Of a stretch of 64,000 nucleotides of DNA, positions 46,292 through 54,338 are shown in pieces. The number at the start of each line of letters is the position of its first letter. The first letter of the stretch is position 1. This stretch comes from Pantoea allii (GTDB taxonomy: Bacteria; Pseudomonadota; Gammaproteobacteria; Enterobacterales; Enterobacteriaceae): contig NZ_NTMH01000003.1 of assembly GCF_002307475.1 (NCBI RefSeq), forward strand, positions 310,001-374,000, given 5' to 3'. The position numbers and the translations under genes were made by a program. Below the pieces are notes generated by a model. That model was not told the origin of the DNA and did not search any database. It was given only the letters and a program-made list of their open reading frames with translations.

Positions 46292-47791
46292 TCAGGCAGT
46301 TTCGACATCTTTAATCGCAAAGCGGGCAATATTGTCTTCGGTAATCGCCTCGCCCTTTAACTCTTTCGTTATTTTTCCTTCCCGCATCACTAATACGCGA
46401 TCGGAGATGCGAATAATTTCCGTCATCTCTGACGAGACAACAATAATGGCTTTACCTGCCTGCGCCAGTCGTTCAATCAGATTATAAATTTCGGATTTGG
46501 CACCAATATCAATGCCGCGCGTGGGTTCATCAAATAAAAAGACTTTGGCATCCGCTGCGACCCAGCGTCCGATAATGACTTTTTGTTGATTTCCGCCACT
46601 CAGCGTACCGATGGTTTTTTCAATATCCATGGGGCGAAGTTTAAGGTCGCTCATGACATCGTGCGCCACCCGATTTAACCGGACTTTATTTATCACACCC
46701 GCCAGGGTGAACTGACGCATGGACGGCAGCGCCATATTCATCTTCACCGAGCGCGCTTTAATAATGCCCTCTTTTTTCCGGTCTTCCGGTACCAGACCGA
46801 TTCCGGCTTTTATGGCCGCGCTGATATTATGATTCGGGACGGGCTGACCATTGACCTGTACCGTGCCGCTGCTGCGCTTGTCGATACCGGCAATCAGCTT
46901 GAGCAACTCGGTGCGTCCTGCCCCGACCAACCCGGCAATGCCCAACACTTCCCCGGCGTTGACGCTAAAATTAGCGGGTAATATTTCGTTGCCACGCGCC
47001 AGATTTTCGACCCGCAACACTTCCTGTGCGGTCACGAAGGCGTTGTGATCGAGCCTTTCTATCTTGCGGCCGACCATTTTGGCGACGATGCTCTCTTCAT
47101 CTTCGTCACAGATATTCACCACCCCAACCTGTTTACCATCGCGCATGATGGTCGCCCGGTCGCAGACTCTGAAAATCTCGTTCATCTTGTGTGACACATA
47201 GATCAAGGACACACCCAGCGACTTGAGATCGGCAATCAGTTCAGCCAGCCGGTCAAATTCGCGCGGCGTCAGGCTGGATGTCGGCTCATCCATGGCGATG
47301 ATTTTAGCGTCATCCAGTAACGCACGAGCAATTTCGACGATCTGCTGCTGAGACACTTTAAGATCTTTGATCGGGCTGTTGGGATCGATCGTGGGATCAA
47401 GCCGTTTCAAAATCAGCGTGGCGCGCGACAGCTGGGCTTTTTTATCCACCCACCACCCTTTTGCTTTGGTCAGTGGGCGGCCCAGGAACATATTCTGCGC
47501 AACCGAGAGCTCTGGAACGTGTTGCAGTTCCTGGTGGATCATCGCAATCCCCGCATGACGGGCGCTGAGTGGGCTTTTCATCTGCACCGTCTGACCGTTG
47601 ACGCTGATTTCTCCACTGTCTGCGCCCCGCACGCCGGAAAGAATATTCAACAGCGTGGATTTCCCCGCGCCATTCTCACCAATCAGGGCATGCACTTCAC
47701 CGGGCTTCACAAAAAAGTCGACATTCTGTAAAGCTGCGGCGCTGCCGTAGGTTTTGTTGATGCCGCGCATCATTAAACGATACTGTTCCAT
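46292..47791 (-). CDS. ribose-type ABC transporter double ATPase (RbsA-like)
   Basis: A 499-residue protein with two nucleotide-binding domains. The first has Walker A 'GENGAGKSTLLN' and 'KVSQQQIVEIARALLDDAKIIAMDEPTSSL'. The second has a degenerate P-loop region 'GLVGAGRTELLKLIAG', as usual in this family, with 'LSGGNQQKVIIGRWVAADAKVFLFDEPTRGID'. It energises the RbsC-like permease. Starts 16 bp after the binding-protein gene. Confidence 0.94.
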   Translation of the reverse strand: MEQYRLMMRGINKTYGSAAALQNVDFFVKPGEVHALIGENGAGKSTLLNILSGVRGADSGEISVNGQTVQMKSPLSARHAGIAMIHQELQHVPELSVAQNMFLGRPLTKAKGWWVDKKAQLSRATLILKRLDPTIDPNSPIKDLKVSQQQIVEIARALLDDAKIIAMDEPTSSLTPREFDRLAELIADLKSLGVSLIYVSHKMNEIFRVCDRATIMRDGKQVGVVNICDEDEESIVAKMVGRKIERLDHNAFVTAQEVLRVENLARGNEILPANFSVNAGEVLGIAGLVGAGRTELLKLIAGIDKRSSGTVQVNGQPVPNHNISAAIKAGIGLVPEDRKKEGIIKARSVKMNMALPSMRQFTLAGVINKVRLNRVAHDVMSDLKLRPMDIEKTIGTLSGGNQQKVIIGRWVAADAKVFLFDEPTRGIDIGAKSEIYNLIERLAQAGKAIIVVSSEMTEIIRISDRVLVMREGKITKELKGEAITEDNIARFAIKDVETA

Positions 47792-47807
47792 ACGCTCTCC
47801 GCCAGGC

Positions 47808-48848
47808 TTATTGTTGCGCTAACAGTTGACGCAGCTTGTCCATGTCTTTGGTGGAAAATGCATCCGCATTCTCTTTGGTGATCAGCGCCTGCGGTGTGGA
47901 AACCACGCGTGAGATTTTCTGGCCGTTAATCAAACGCAGCATCACATCCATCGCCACTTCACCCGTCAGCACCGGGAAACTGTCCACGGTACCGGTCAGT
48001 TCACCGCGCTTGATGGACGCATAAGCATCGGAGATCCCGTCAGTACCAAATACGGCTACCTGTTTGGCTTTGTCCATCGAACGCACCGCTTCCACGACAC
48101 CCAGTGCCATGGTGTCGTTATTGGCGTAAAAGCCGATCAGGTCAGGATGCTGTTGCAGAATAGTGCTGGCGGCATTAAATGCCTGCTCACGGCTCCAGTT
48201 GGCCGGTACGCTGGCCACCACATTGAACTTGCCGTTGGCCTTCAGCGTTTCTTTAAATCCACTGGTGCGCTGTCCGGCAGCATAGACGCCAGGCTGGCCT
48301 TCAATCACCGCAACTTTGCCGCCCTGCGGATGGTGCTCGATAAACCATTTCGCCACCCGCACACCGTTGTCTTTCTGGACGTTACCGACGTAATGTTCGG
48401 CATCTGGCATCACCGCATCGTTAACGTTCACTACCGGGATTTTTTTACTGTTGGCGCTTTCCAGGGCAGGCTCAAGGTTAATGTCGGTTTGCGGGGAAAC
48501 CAGCAGGCCGTTATAGCCCTGGGAGATCATGGTTTCGGCAATCGACAGCTGCCCCAGTTGATCGTCTTCATTCGCTGCGGCCTGATAAGCCACGGTGATG
48601 CCATATTTTCTAGCGGCGTTCTGATAACCCTCGCCCAGCAAACGCCAGTATTCATTGGTCAGGGTTTTAGAGACACCACCGATTTTAAGCGATTTATCAA
48701 CTTTGGGCATCGCGCCATATTTACTGTCGAGCTGCGACCATTCGGTGCGATCCTGTTCGGTATCGGACTTGAGCGGCGCCATCTCTGCGGCATAGACACT
48801 GGCGCACAGCAGCGAGGAAGCGATGACGGCGAGTAAACGTTTTTTCAT
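47808..48848 (-). CDS. periplasmic sugar-binding protein (RbsB-like)
   Basis: A 346-residue precursor with a Sec signal ('KKRLLAVIASSLLCASVYA|A') and a periplasmic binding protein fold: 'LKIGGVSKTLTNEYWRLLGEGYQNAARKYG', 'SQGYNGLLVSPQTDINLEPALESANSKKIPVVNVNDAV', 'GFYANNDTMALGVVEAVRS' and 'VFGTDGISDAYASIKRGELTGTVDSFPVLTGEVAMDVMLRLI'. The ligand is a sugar that I cannot name. It lies between the isomerase and ATPase genes. Confidence 0.9.
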   Translation of the reverse strand: MKKRLLAVIASSLLCASVYAAEMAPLKSDTEQDRTEWSQLDSKYGAMPKVDKSLKIGGVSKTLTNEYWRLLGEGYQNAARKYGITVAYQAAANEDDQLGQLSIAETMISQGYNGLLVSPQTDINLEPALESANSKKIPVVNVNDAVMPDAEHYVGNVQKDNGVRVAKWFIEHHPQGGKVAVIEGQPGVYAAGQRTSGFKETLKANGKFNVVASVPANWSREQAFNAASTILQQHPDLIGFYANNDTMALGVVEAVRSMDKAKQVAVFGTDGISDAYASIKRGELTGTVDSFPVLTGEVAMDVMLRLINGQKISRVVSTPQALITKENADAFSTKDMDKLRQLLAQQ

Positions 48849-48913
48849 TTTTTCAGCCTTTTATTATGCATTTGTAGGGTAAGATTTTGCTGTTCTGCAG
48901 CTGACGCCGTGCG

Positions 48914-49894
48914 TTAACGCGCCAGCATAATGTCGTTGACGATTTGCTGTGAGGCGACAGCGTCCTGACGGCTTATCGCCTCCATCAATGCGGGATTATC
49001 GTTAAGCTGGTCGCAAAGCTTGAGTAATCGCGTCACGGTGGCGATGTTGATTTCTGCTTCGCGCACCGGATCCAGCCCGCTGGCATCCGGGAAGGTGTCA
49101 AAATAGTAGGCACCCTGATAACCATCGCGCTGCATCTGCCACAGAAACTCCAGCGTGGCGCGCGGATTAACCGATGCCGCCATCAGCCCGTCATCCCGTT
49201 TGCCCCAGCCGTCATTCAAATCCAGCCCCAGCAGCATTGAACGACGTGCCACCATGGCCGCCGCCCAGGCAGGAATTTCATTGGCGAACAGGACATGGGC
49301 AAAATCCAGCGTGATGCCCAGATTAGGGCTACCGGCTTCTTCTACGGCCAGCAGGCAGGTTGTCACGTTAGGAAAGATGCTGTAGGCGCGAGGCTCATTG
49401 GGTTTGTATTCAATGCTCACATCCACGTCCGGCGCATAGTCGGCGATTTCACGCACCGCACTCACCGCGTCCTCCCAGATTTTTTTGTAATCGACCTGGA
49501 AGCAGTAGTCGAAACCGTCCTGCCCCATCCATAACGTCATTAACCGGGAGCCAAACTCGCGGCCGGTATCGATGCCGCGCTTGGTCAGATCAATCGCCTC
49601 ACGACGAATCTTTGCGTCGGGATGCGTAAACGCACCGATTTTGAACTGCGGTGCATCCCAGCGCATCTGCATGCCGTTGACCGCCAGGCCCGCGTCGTCG
49701 ATAGCCTGGCGCAGGGTTTTCACATCACTGGTCAGGTGCTGGGGATAGTTGAGATCCAAATGCGTTAAGCCTTTAACCTTGCCCGCGCGCGCAACCATTT
49801 GCAGTACAGAGGGTTTGCCCTGCAAATCTGGCCAGTAGAGATGTGCCCCTGAAGCGAATGAGTTAAGACGTGTAGCAAACTTTAAATCTGACAT
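48914..49894 (-). CDS. TIM-barrel sugar isomerase/epimerase (xylose isomerase-like)
   Basis: A 326-residue AP-endonuclease-2/xylose isomerase-like barrel. Probable metal ligands lie in 'VDVSIEYKPNEPRAYS' (Glu), 'NLGITLDFAHVLFANE' (Asp, His), 'LLGLDLNDGWGKRDDGLM' (Asp) and the late 'YYFDTFPD'. The ATG at 49894 is 9 bases from AAGGA; a TTG at 49903 has no room for a ribosome site. It is the first gene of the transporter-kinase operon, so it should interconvert the imported sugar before the PfkB kinase acts. Confidence 0.83.
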   Translation of the reverse strand: MSDLKFATRLNSFASGAHLYWPDLQGKPSVLQMVARAGKVKGLTHLDLNYPQHLTSDVKTLRQAIDDAGLAVNGMQMRWDAPQFKIGAFTHPDAKIRREAIDLTKRGIDTGREFGSRLMTLWMGQDGFDYCFQVDYKKIWEDAVSAVREIADYAPDVDVSIEYKPNEPRAYSIFPNVTTCLLAVEEAGSPNLGITLDFAHVLFANEIPAWAAAMVARRSMLLGLDLNDGWGKRDDGLMAASVNPRATLEFLWQMQRDGYQGAYYFDTFPDASGLDPVREAEINIATVTRLLKLCDQLNDNPALMEAISRQDAVASQQIVNDIMLAR

Positions 49895-49937
49895 GAGGCT
49901 CAATCCTTAGTAACAGGGTTGTAATGTACTTTCCTTT

Positions 49938-49955
49938 TTCACAACTAAATGTGAA
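49938..49955. promoter_or_regulatory. palindromic operator candidate upstream of the sugar operon
   Basis: TTCACA-ACTAAA-TGTGAA is an 18-bp inverted repeat 43 bp upstream of the isomerase start. The half-sites face the opposite way from a CRP site, so it is more likely an operator for the operon's RpiR-type regulator. The rest of the 49895-50247 gap, which also carries the catalase promoter, shows no gene. Confidence 0.5.
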
Positions 49956-50247
49956 GTTATAATAGAATTTACTCTTTACGCGATAACGCGCAACCGTTGT
50001 TGTGGGGGAAATAAGTAAATTGCGAGAGCGGTCACGTATTAATCACCTCAGGCAACAACCTGTGGTGGTCAGTCAAAATGACACAACCTCTGCGTCAGCA
50101 AGGCGTTGCGGGGACAGGTGCGGGAAGGCGTCAGAAACGGGCAGGCGCCGTAAAAATGCACATCGGCGCGAGATCGGCCGTTGCTGTGTCCAGATTTACG
50201 CTACGCTTACTCCATGCATTACCCTTACAAAAATGGAGACAATTTCA

Positions 50248-51714
50248 ATGAGTCATGATGAGCGTAAACCCACCACAACAGACGCTGGTATCCCCGTCGC
50301 TAGCGATGAACACTCGCTTTCCGTCGGTCCCGACGGTCCGCTGGTGCTTCACGACCACTACCTGATTGAACAAATGGCCAACTTCAACCGCGAGCGCATT
50401 CCTGAGCGGCAACCCCATGCGAAAGGAAGCGGCGCGTTTGGCTTTTTTGAGGTGACTGAAGATGTGAGTCGCTACACCAAAGCCAAAGTCTTTCAGCCGG
50501 GCACGAAAACCGACGTCGTGATGCGTTTTTCAACGGTGGCTGGCGAGCGCGGCAGTCCGGATACCTGGCGCGATCCACGTGGATTTTCCATTAAGTTTTA
50601 TACCAGCGAAGGCAATTACGACATGGTGGGCAACAATACACCGGTGTTCTTTATTCGCGATCCCATGAAGTTCCAGCATTTTATCCGCTCGCAAAAGCGC
50701 CGCGCCGATAACAATCTGCGTGACAACGACATGCAGTGGGATTTCTGGACCCTGTCACCCGAATCCTCACACCAGGTCACCTGGCTGATGGGCGATCGCG
50801 GTATCCCTAAAAACTGGCGTCATATGAATGGTTATTCCAGCCACACCTATATGTGGGTGAATGACCAGGGTGAGAAGTTCTGGGTGAAATACCACTTCCA
50901 TACCGATCAGGGCATTGAAAACCTGACGCAGGAAGAAGCCGACAAGCTGGCAGGGGAAGATGGCGATTACCACACGCGTGACCTGTTCATGTCTATCAAA
51001 AACGGCCATTTCCCGAGCTGGACGCTGTATATGCAGATCATGCCGTTTGCCGACGCTGACCACTATCGTTACAACCCTTTCGATTTGACCAAGGTCTGGC
51101 CGCACAGTGATTATCCGCTAATCAAAGTCGGCAAGCTGACGCTCAACCGGAACCCGACCGATAACCATGCGCAGATTGAACAGGCCGCTTTCGAGCCCAA
51201 TAATCTGGTGCCTGGCATTGGACTCAGCCCGGACAAGATGCTTCTCGGTCGCGTGTTTGCCTATGCCGACGCCCACCGCGCACGACTTGGGGTGAACTAT
51301 AAGCAGATTCCGGTTAATGCCCCGCAGTCGCCGGTGAACAGCTACAGCAAAGATGGCGCGATGCGCATGAACCCGGTGTCCGATCCGGTTTATGCCCCTA
51401 ACAGCAAAGGTGGCCCCGCCGCCGATGGCGATCGTTATCCGACCGACTCTGTCTGGTCTGCCAGCGGTGATATGGTGCGTGCTCCTTACACTTTGCGTCG
51501 GGACGATGACGACGTCGGCCAGGCAAATACCTTAATCAACAAGGTGATGGATGACGCCGCGCGCGACAGGCTGGTGAATAATGTCAGCGGGCATCTGCTG
51601 AACGGCGTTGAAGAACCGGTGCTTTCACGTGCCTTTGCCTACTGGCGCAATATCGATCAAACCATCGGCGACCGTATCGCCAGCAAGGTGCAGGAAGCGC
51701 GCGCTAAGCGCTAA
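50248..51714 (+). CDS. katA: monofunctional haem catalase (small-subunit, clade 3 type)
   Basis: The 488-residue enzyme disproportionates hydrogen peroxide. Catalytic His lies in '[17 protein letters not shown]', the Asn region in '[18 protein letters not shown]' and the haem-ligand Tyr in '[15 protein letters not shown]'. '[28 protein letters not shown]' is the standard block. GGAGA precedes ATG 50248; the frame stays open to 50002 without homology. It differs from E. coli's own catalases (KatE, KatG) and is of the size found in Klebsiella, Proteus and many others. Monocistronic with its own terminator. Confidence 0.94.
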   Translation: MSHDERKPTTTDAGIPVASDEHSLSVGPDGPLVLHDHYLIEQMANFNRERIPERQPHAKGSGAFGFFEVTEDVSRYTKAKVFQPGTKTDVVMRFSTVAGERGSPDTWRDPRGFSIKFYTSEGNYDMVGNNTPVFFIRDPMKFQHFIRSQKRRADNNLRDNDMQWDFWTLSPESSHQVTWLMGDRGIPKNWRHMNGYSSHTYMWVNDQGEKFWVKYHFHTDQGIENLTQEEADKLAGEDGDYHTRDLFMSIKNGHFPSWTLYMQIMPFADADHYRYNPFDLTKVWPHSDYPLIKVGKLTLNRNPTDNHAQIEQAAFEPNNLVPGIGLSPDKMLLGRVFAYADAHRARLGVNYKQIPVNAPQSPVNSYSKDGAMRMNPVSDPVYAPNSKGGPAADGDRYPTDSVWSASGDMVRAPYTLRRDDDDVGQANTLINKVMDDAARDRLVNNVSGHLLNGVEEPVLSRAFAYWRNIDQTIGDRIASKVQEARAKR

Positions 51715-51724
51715 CCCGCACGCC

Positions 51725-51750
51725 AAACGGTGGCGTTCGCCACCGTTTAT
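51725..51750 (+). terminator. terminator of the catalase gene
   Basis: AAACGGTGGC-GTTC-GCCACCGTTT followed by ATT, starting 10 bp past the stop. The stem is strong, the T-run weak. Confidence 0.75.
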
Positions 51751-51767
51751 TGGCTTTTCTGACGTTC

Positions 51768-52397
51768 TCAGCCATGTCTGGCACAAAACTGCTCAATGTC
51801 GTCTGACTGAAAATCGGCCAGGTTTGCCATGATTTTTTCCAGCGGCCAGTTCCACCATGCAATGTGCTGTAACCGGCTTGCAATGGCCGGATGAAAGCGA
51901 ACGCGAATCGGTTTTGCTGGCACACCGCCGACCACGGTATAAGGCGCAACGTCTTTCGTCACCACCGCACCCGCCGCCAGGACCGCCCCATCGCCTACCG
52001 TCACGCCCGGCAGCACAATCACGCCATGGCCTATCCAGACGTCGTTGCCAATCACTACCCGGTCCTCACGGCGCGCCGTGAAAAAACCGTGGTCGCGCGT
52101 CGCGTCAGCATCATAATACTCTGGGCAATAGGTAAAGCGGTGTTGTGATGCCCGATCCATAGGATGGTTGGGCGCGCCAATACGCACCTGATTGGCGATG
52201 GCGGTGAAGCGGCCTATTTCGGTATCGGCTATGCAGCAGTGCTCGCCGACGTAAGAGAAATCGCCAATGGCGCTGTACTCAAGGTAACTGTGCGCCAAAA
52301 TTTCACACTGCGCCCCAACCTCGGTTTCACGCATACGTACGCTGGTGTCAATTTCGGTCTGCTGAAGCCTGGCGGGTTTGACTGCGGCAAGTGACAT
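51768..52397 (-). CDS. left-handed beta-helix (hexapeptide) acetyltransferase, phosphonate-type subgroup
   Basis: A 209-residue hexapeptide-repeat acyltransferase. '[52 protein letters not shown]' contains the catalytic-type His, and '[55 protein letters not shown]' the beta-helix coils. The closest group I recognise is the hexapeptide transferase often found in phosphonate (phn) operons, related to CatB-type acetyltransferases. No phn gene is nearby. GGGAG precedes ATG 52397; upstream extension of the frame (to 52553) would run into the toxin terminator and is rejected. Confidence 0.82.
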   Translation of the reverse strand: MSLAAVKPARLQQTEIDTSVRMRETEVGAQCEILAHSYLEYSAIGDFSYVGEHCCIADTEIGRFTAIANQVRIGAPNHPMDRASQHRFTYCPEYYDADATRDHGFFTARREDRVVIGNDVWIGHGVIVLPGVTVGDGAVLAAGAVVTKDVAPYTVVGGVPAKPIRVRFHPAIASRLQHIAWWNWPLEKIMANLADFQSDDIEQFCARHG

Positions 52398-52500
52398 GAA
52401 AAACTCCCGGATCTGGTCTGATGTCTGGATAAGTCGTGCCTTTCGGGCGCCTGATTGCCGCGCCACTGTAGCCGGGAAAGATGACAGGCAATTGACAACG

Positions 52501-52526
52501 AAAAAGGCGGAGTGGTTAGCTCCGCC
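52501..52526 (-). terminator. terminator of the TisB-like toxin transcript
   Basis: On the minus strand GGCGGAG-CTAACCA-CTCCGCC is followed by TTTTT, 17 bp past the stop of the small peptide gene and before the acetyltransferase gene. It shows that the small gene has its own transcript. Confidence 0.85.
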
Positions 52527-52542
52527 TTGGTCAAAGTTCCGG

Positions 52543-52632
52543 TTAGTTTGCATGACCGGTCAGTTGCATAAGGGCAACGATGATCTGCAAGATGATCCGG
52601 ATAATCTCCAGAATCAGCTTTGTCAGTTCCAT
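52543..52632 (-). CDS. TisB-like SOS-induced hydrophobic toxin peptide (29 aa)
   Basis: A 29-codon frame starting at ATG 52632 behind AAGGA and ending TAA at 52543. The peptide starts [16 protein letters not shown] and continues [13 protein letters not shown]: a single amphipathic membrane helix with polar residues K5, E9, R12, Q16 and Q23. E. coli TisB is also 29 residues, and its core LILKLIVAALQL aligns with [12 protein letters not shown] here. The leader is long (about 210 nt). Upstream lies a LexA palindrome (52847-52862), downstream a terminator (52501-52526), and a divergent antisense RNA gene lies beyond. By analogy it would insert in the inner membrane and collapse the proton-motive force during SOS. 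The homology is judged by eye. Confidence 0.8.
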   Translation of the reverse strand: MELTKLILEIIRIILQIIVALMQLTGHAN

Positions 52633-52712
52633 CACTTTCCTTCTCCCACAACAGGAGCGCGCTGTTCAGCAGCCGGGGCTTTACCCTTACCCGCCGGGTG
52701 CCTGAGCACATC

Positions 52713-52731
52713 TTTGTGGAGAGGGCTGAGC
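52713..52731 (+). repeat. 19-nt repeat, copy 1 (toxin leader, sRNA target)
   Basis: TTTGTGGAGAGGGCTGAGC on the plus strand. It repeats at 52909-52927 with one change. The toxin mRNA is read from the minus strand and so carries the complement, about 115-130 nt from its 5' end and 80 nt before the start codon: the predicted target of the divergent RNA. A second short match, TTACCCGCCGGG, occurs at 52687-52698 and 52946-52957. Confidence 0.85.
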
Positions 52732-52846
52732 GGCACTCATGGTTTAAGCCACAGGTCAGCACCACCTGTTACCTGCCGGGATTTATGTAACCGTGCTCCC
52801 CTGGAAGCAGTCAGTTAACCATGAGGCGATGCCCAACACTCAACAC

Positions 52847-52862
52847 CTGTATAAATATACAG
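52847..52862. promoter_or_regulatory. LexA (SOS) box
   Basis: CTGTATAAATATACAG is a perfect 16-bp palindrome and fits the LexA consensus CTG-N10-CAG with an AT-rich core. On the minus strand it contains the candidate -10 elements (TATATT or TATACA) of the toxin promoter, so LexA would repress the toxin directly. Toxin transcription would start near 52840-52847. Confidence 0.9.
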
Positions 52863-52876
52863 CATTTTGGCTAAAC

Positions 52877-52905
52877 TTGAAGTCTGCGGCGGCACTCTTT
52901 ACAAT
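52877..52905 (+). promoter_or_regulatory. sigma-70 promoter of the IstR-like antisense RNA
   Basis: TTGAAG (52877-52882), exactly 17 bp, then TACAAT (52900-52905). The start would be near G52912, placing the repeat sequence at the very 5' end of the RNA. The promoter lies outside the LexA box, so constitutive expression is expected, as for E. coli IstR-1. Confidence 0.72.
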
Positions 52906-52908
52906 CTG

Positions 52909-52927
52909 TTTGTGGAGAGTGCTGAGC
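52909..52927 (+). repeat. 19-nt repeat, copy 2 (5' end of the antisense RNA)
   Basis: TTTGTGGAGAGTGCTGAGC, identical to copy 1 but for G to T at position 12. Read into RNA from the plus strand it can pair with the toxin leader as two blocks (8 and 7 bp after the predicted start) around one mismatch. Confidence 0.85.
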
Positions 52928-53006
52928 ACCTCGTTCGCCATCCGGTTACCCGCCGGGCAACGAACACAAGAAAAAAGGATTTGGCATCACGCCAAATCCT
53001 TTTTTT
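52912..53006 (+). ncRNA. IstR-like antitoxin small RNA (predicted)
   Basis: About 95 nt from the predicted start at 52912 to the end of the T-run at 53006. It has three parts: a 5' segment complementary to the toxin leader, an internal stem closed by GTTCG (52933-52937) and CGAAC (52960-52964), and a terminator hairpin. It is divergent from the toxin gene and does not overlap it, so pairing is in trans. E. coli IstR-1 has the same layout with its 5' end as the antitoxin segment. Predicted from sequence signals only. Confidence 0.72.
52971..53006. terminator. bidirectional terminator (antisense RNA and sugar dehydrogenase gene)
   Basis: AAAAAA-GGATTTGGC-ATCAC-GCCAAATCC-TTTTTTT. The T-run ends the plus-strand small RNA; the A-run ends the minus-strand operon that stops at 53025. 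Confidence 0.92.
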
Positions 53007-53024
53007 ATGCCTGCTGTTTACCGC

Positions 53025-54326
53025 TTAGTTTGCCGAACTGACGCGCCAGATGGAATCACCCGCATCATCTGCGATGATTAAACCGCCCTGTTTGTCACTG
53101 GCCAGGCCGACCGGTAAGCCGCGCACCTCTTTTTCATCTTCGGTTAAAAAGCCCGATACCACGGTTTGCGGTTGCCCCACCGGTTTTCCATTCTCGAACT
53201 TCACCCAAACCACTTTGTAGCCGTTAAGCGGTTTACGGTTCCAGCTACCGTGCTCGCTGATAAATGCGCCGCCGCGATACTGTGGCATATTCTCCGCGCC
53301 ATAGAACAGCAATCCCAACGGGGCGACATGCGAGCTTAGTGCATAGTCAGGCTTGATCGCTTTTTCGACCAGGTCTGGACGCTGCGGCTGTGCCCGTACA
53401 TCCACATGTTGACCAAAATAGCTGTAGGGCCAGCCATAGAAGCCGTTCTCTTTCACGGAGGTCAGGTAATCAGGCACGAGGTCCGAACCAATTTCGTCAC
53501 GCTCGTTAATCACCGCCCACAGCTGCTTCGTCTGGGGTTCCCAGCCAAGACCGGTGGGATTTCGCAAACCGCTGGCGTAGATACGACTGGCACCGCTGGC
53601 GGCATCCACTTCCAGAATGGCGGCGCGGCGATATTCTGCGCCGATGCCGTTCTCGGTAATGTTGCTGTTGGAACCCACGCCAACATAGAGTTTACTGCCG
53701 TCCGGACTGGCGAGTAGCGCTTTGGTCCAGTGGTGGTTGATCGGGCCGCCAGGTAACTCGGTGACCCGTTGCGGAGCGGTCCGAATTTCGGTTTGTCCTT
53801 CGGTATAAGGGAATTTCACCAGGCTGTCTGCGTTGGCGACATACAAGGTGTTACCCACCAGCTGCATACCAAACGGGGCGCTCAGGTTGTCAATAAAGCG
53901 GTGCTGTTCCCATTTTCCGTTAACGTTACGCAGCAGGGTAATGCGGTTGCCGCCCTTACCACCTTTCCCCGAGGCATTTTTCACCAGACCGGTGATTAAC
54001 TCTTTGGGTTTGGTCGTGGGTTTGGGCATGCCGTTGGATTCGGCAATCAGAATATCGTTATTGGGCAGCACATAAACCTGACGCGGATGCTGAAGATGGT
54101 CAGCAATCTTCTCAATCTTCAGGCCCTGCGCCACCGTGGGTTTTTCACCGTTCTTCCACGGCACGCCTTTAGGCACCTGCATTGGCGGCACCATAAAGTT
54201 TTTGGCTTCGGGTAATTCGGGATTGGCACCCGTTTGCTTTTGCGGATCGATTGTCGCACCGGTATCACAACCCGTCAGCAGGGCCATCATCGTCAGCGCA
54301 ATAAGGGAATGTTGCGGCATTTTCAT
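53025..54326 (-). CDS. PQQ-dependent sugar dehydrogenase (sorbosone dehydrogenase-like) lipoprotein
   Basis: A 433-residue six-bladed beta-propeller protein of the glucose/sorbosone dehydrogenase family. The lipobox 'ALLTGC' ends at Cys20 and is followed by Asp at +2, which in enterics keeps lipoproteins on the periplasmic face of the inner membrane. Family blocks include 'LQHPRQVYVLPNNDILIAESNG', 'APFGMQLVGNTLYVANADSLVKFPY', 'INHHWTKALLASPDGSKLYVGVGSNSN', 'YASGLRNPTGLGWEP' and 'GAFISEHGSWNRKPLNGYKVVWVKF'. It would oxidise a sugar using PQQ; a pqq operon lies at the end of this window. Operon with the membrane protein upstream. Confidence 0.85.
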   Translation of the reverse strand: MKMPQHSLIALTMMALLTGCDTGATIDPQKQTGANPELPEAKNFMVPPMQVPKGVPWKNGEKPTVAQGLKIEKIADHLQHPRQVYVLPNNDILIAESNGMPKPTTKPKELITGLVKNASGKGGKGGNRITLLRNVNGKWEQHRFIDNLSAPFGMQLVGNTLYVANADSLVKFPYTEGQTEIRTAPQRVTELPGGPINHHWTKALLASPDGSKLYVGVGSNSNITENGIGAEYRRAAILEVDAASGASRIYASGLRNPTGLGWEPQTKQLWAVINERDEIGSDLVPDYLTSVKENGFYGWPYSYFGQHVDVRAQPQRPDLVEKAIKPDYALSSHVAPLGLLFYGAENMPQYRGGAFISEHGSWNRKPLNGYKVVWVKFENGKPVGQPQTVVSGFLTEDEKEVRGLPVGLASDKQGGLIIADDAGDSIWRVSSAN

Positions 54327-54338
54327 TATGGCTTCTCC

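Noticed and set aside
49938-49955. CRP site upstream of the sugar operon
   Set aside because: The half-sites are TCACA-N6-TGTGA, the inverse of the CRP order, so I list it as a regulator palindrome only.
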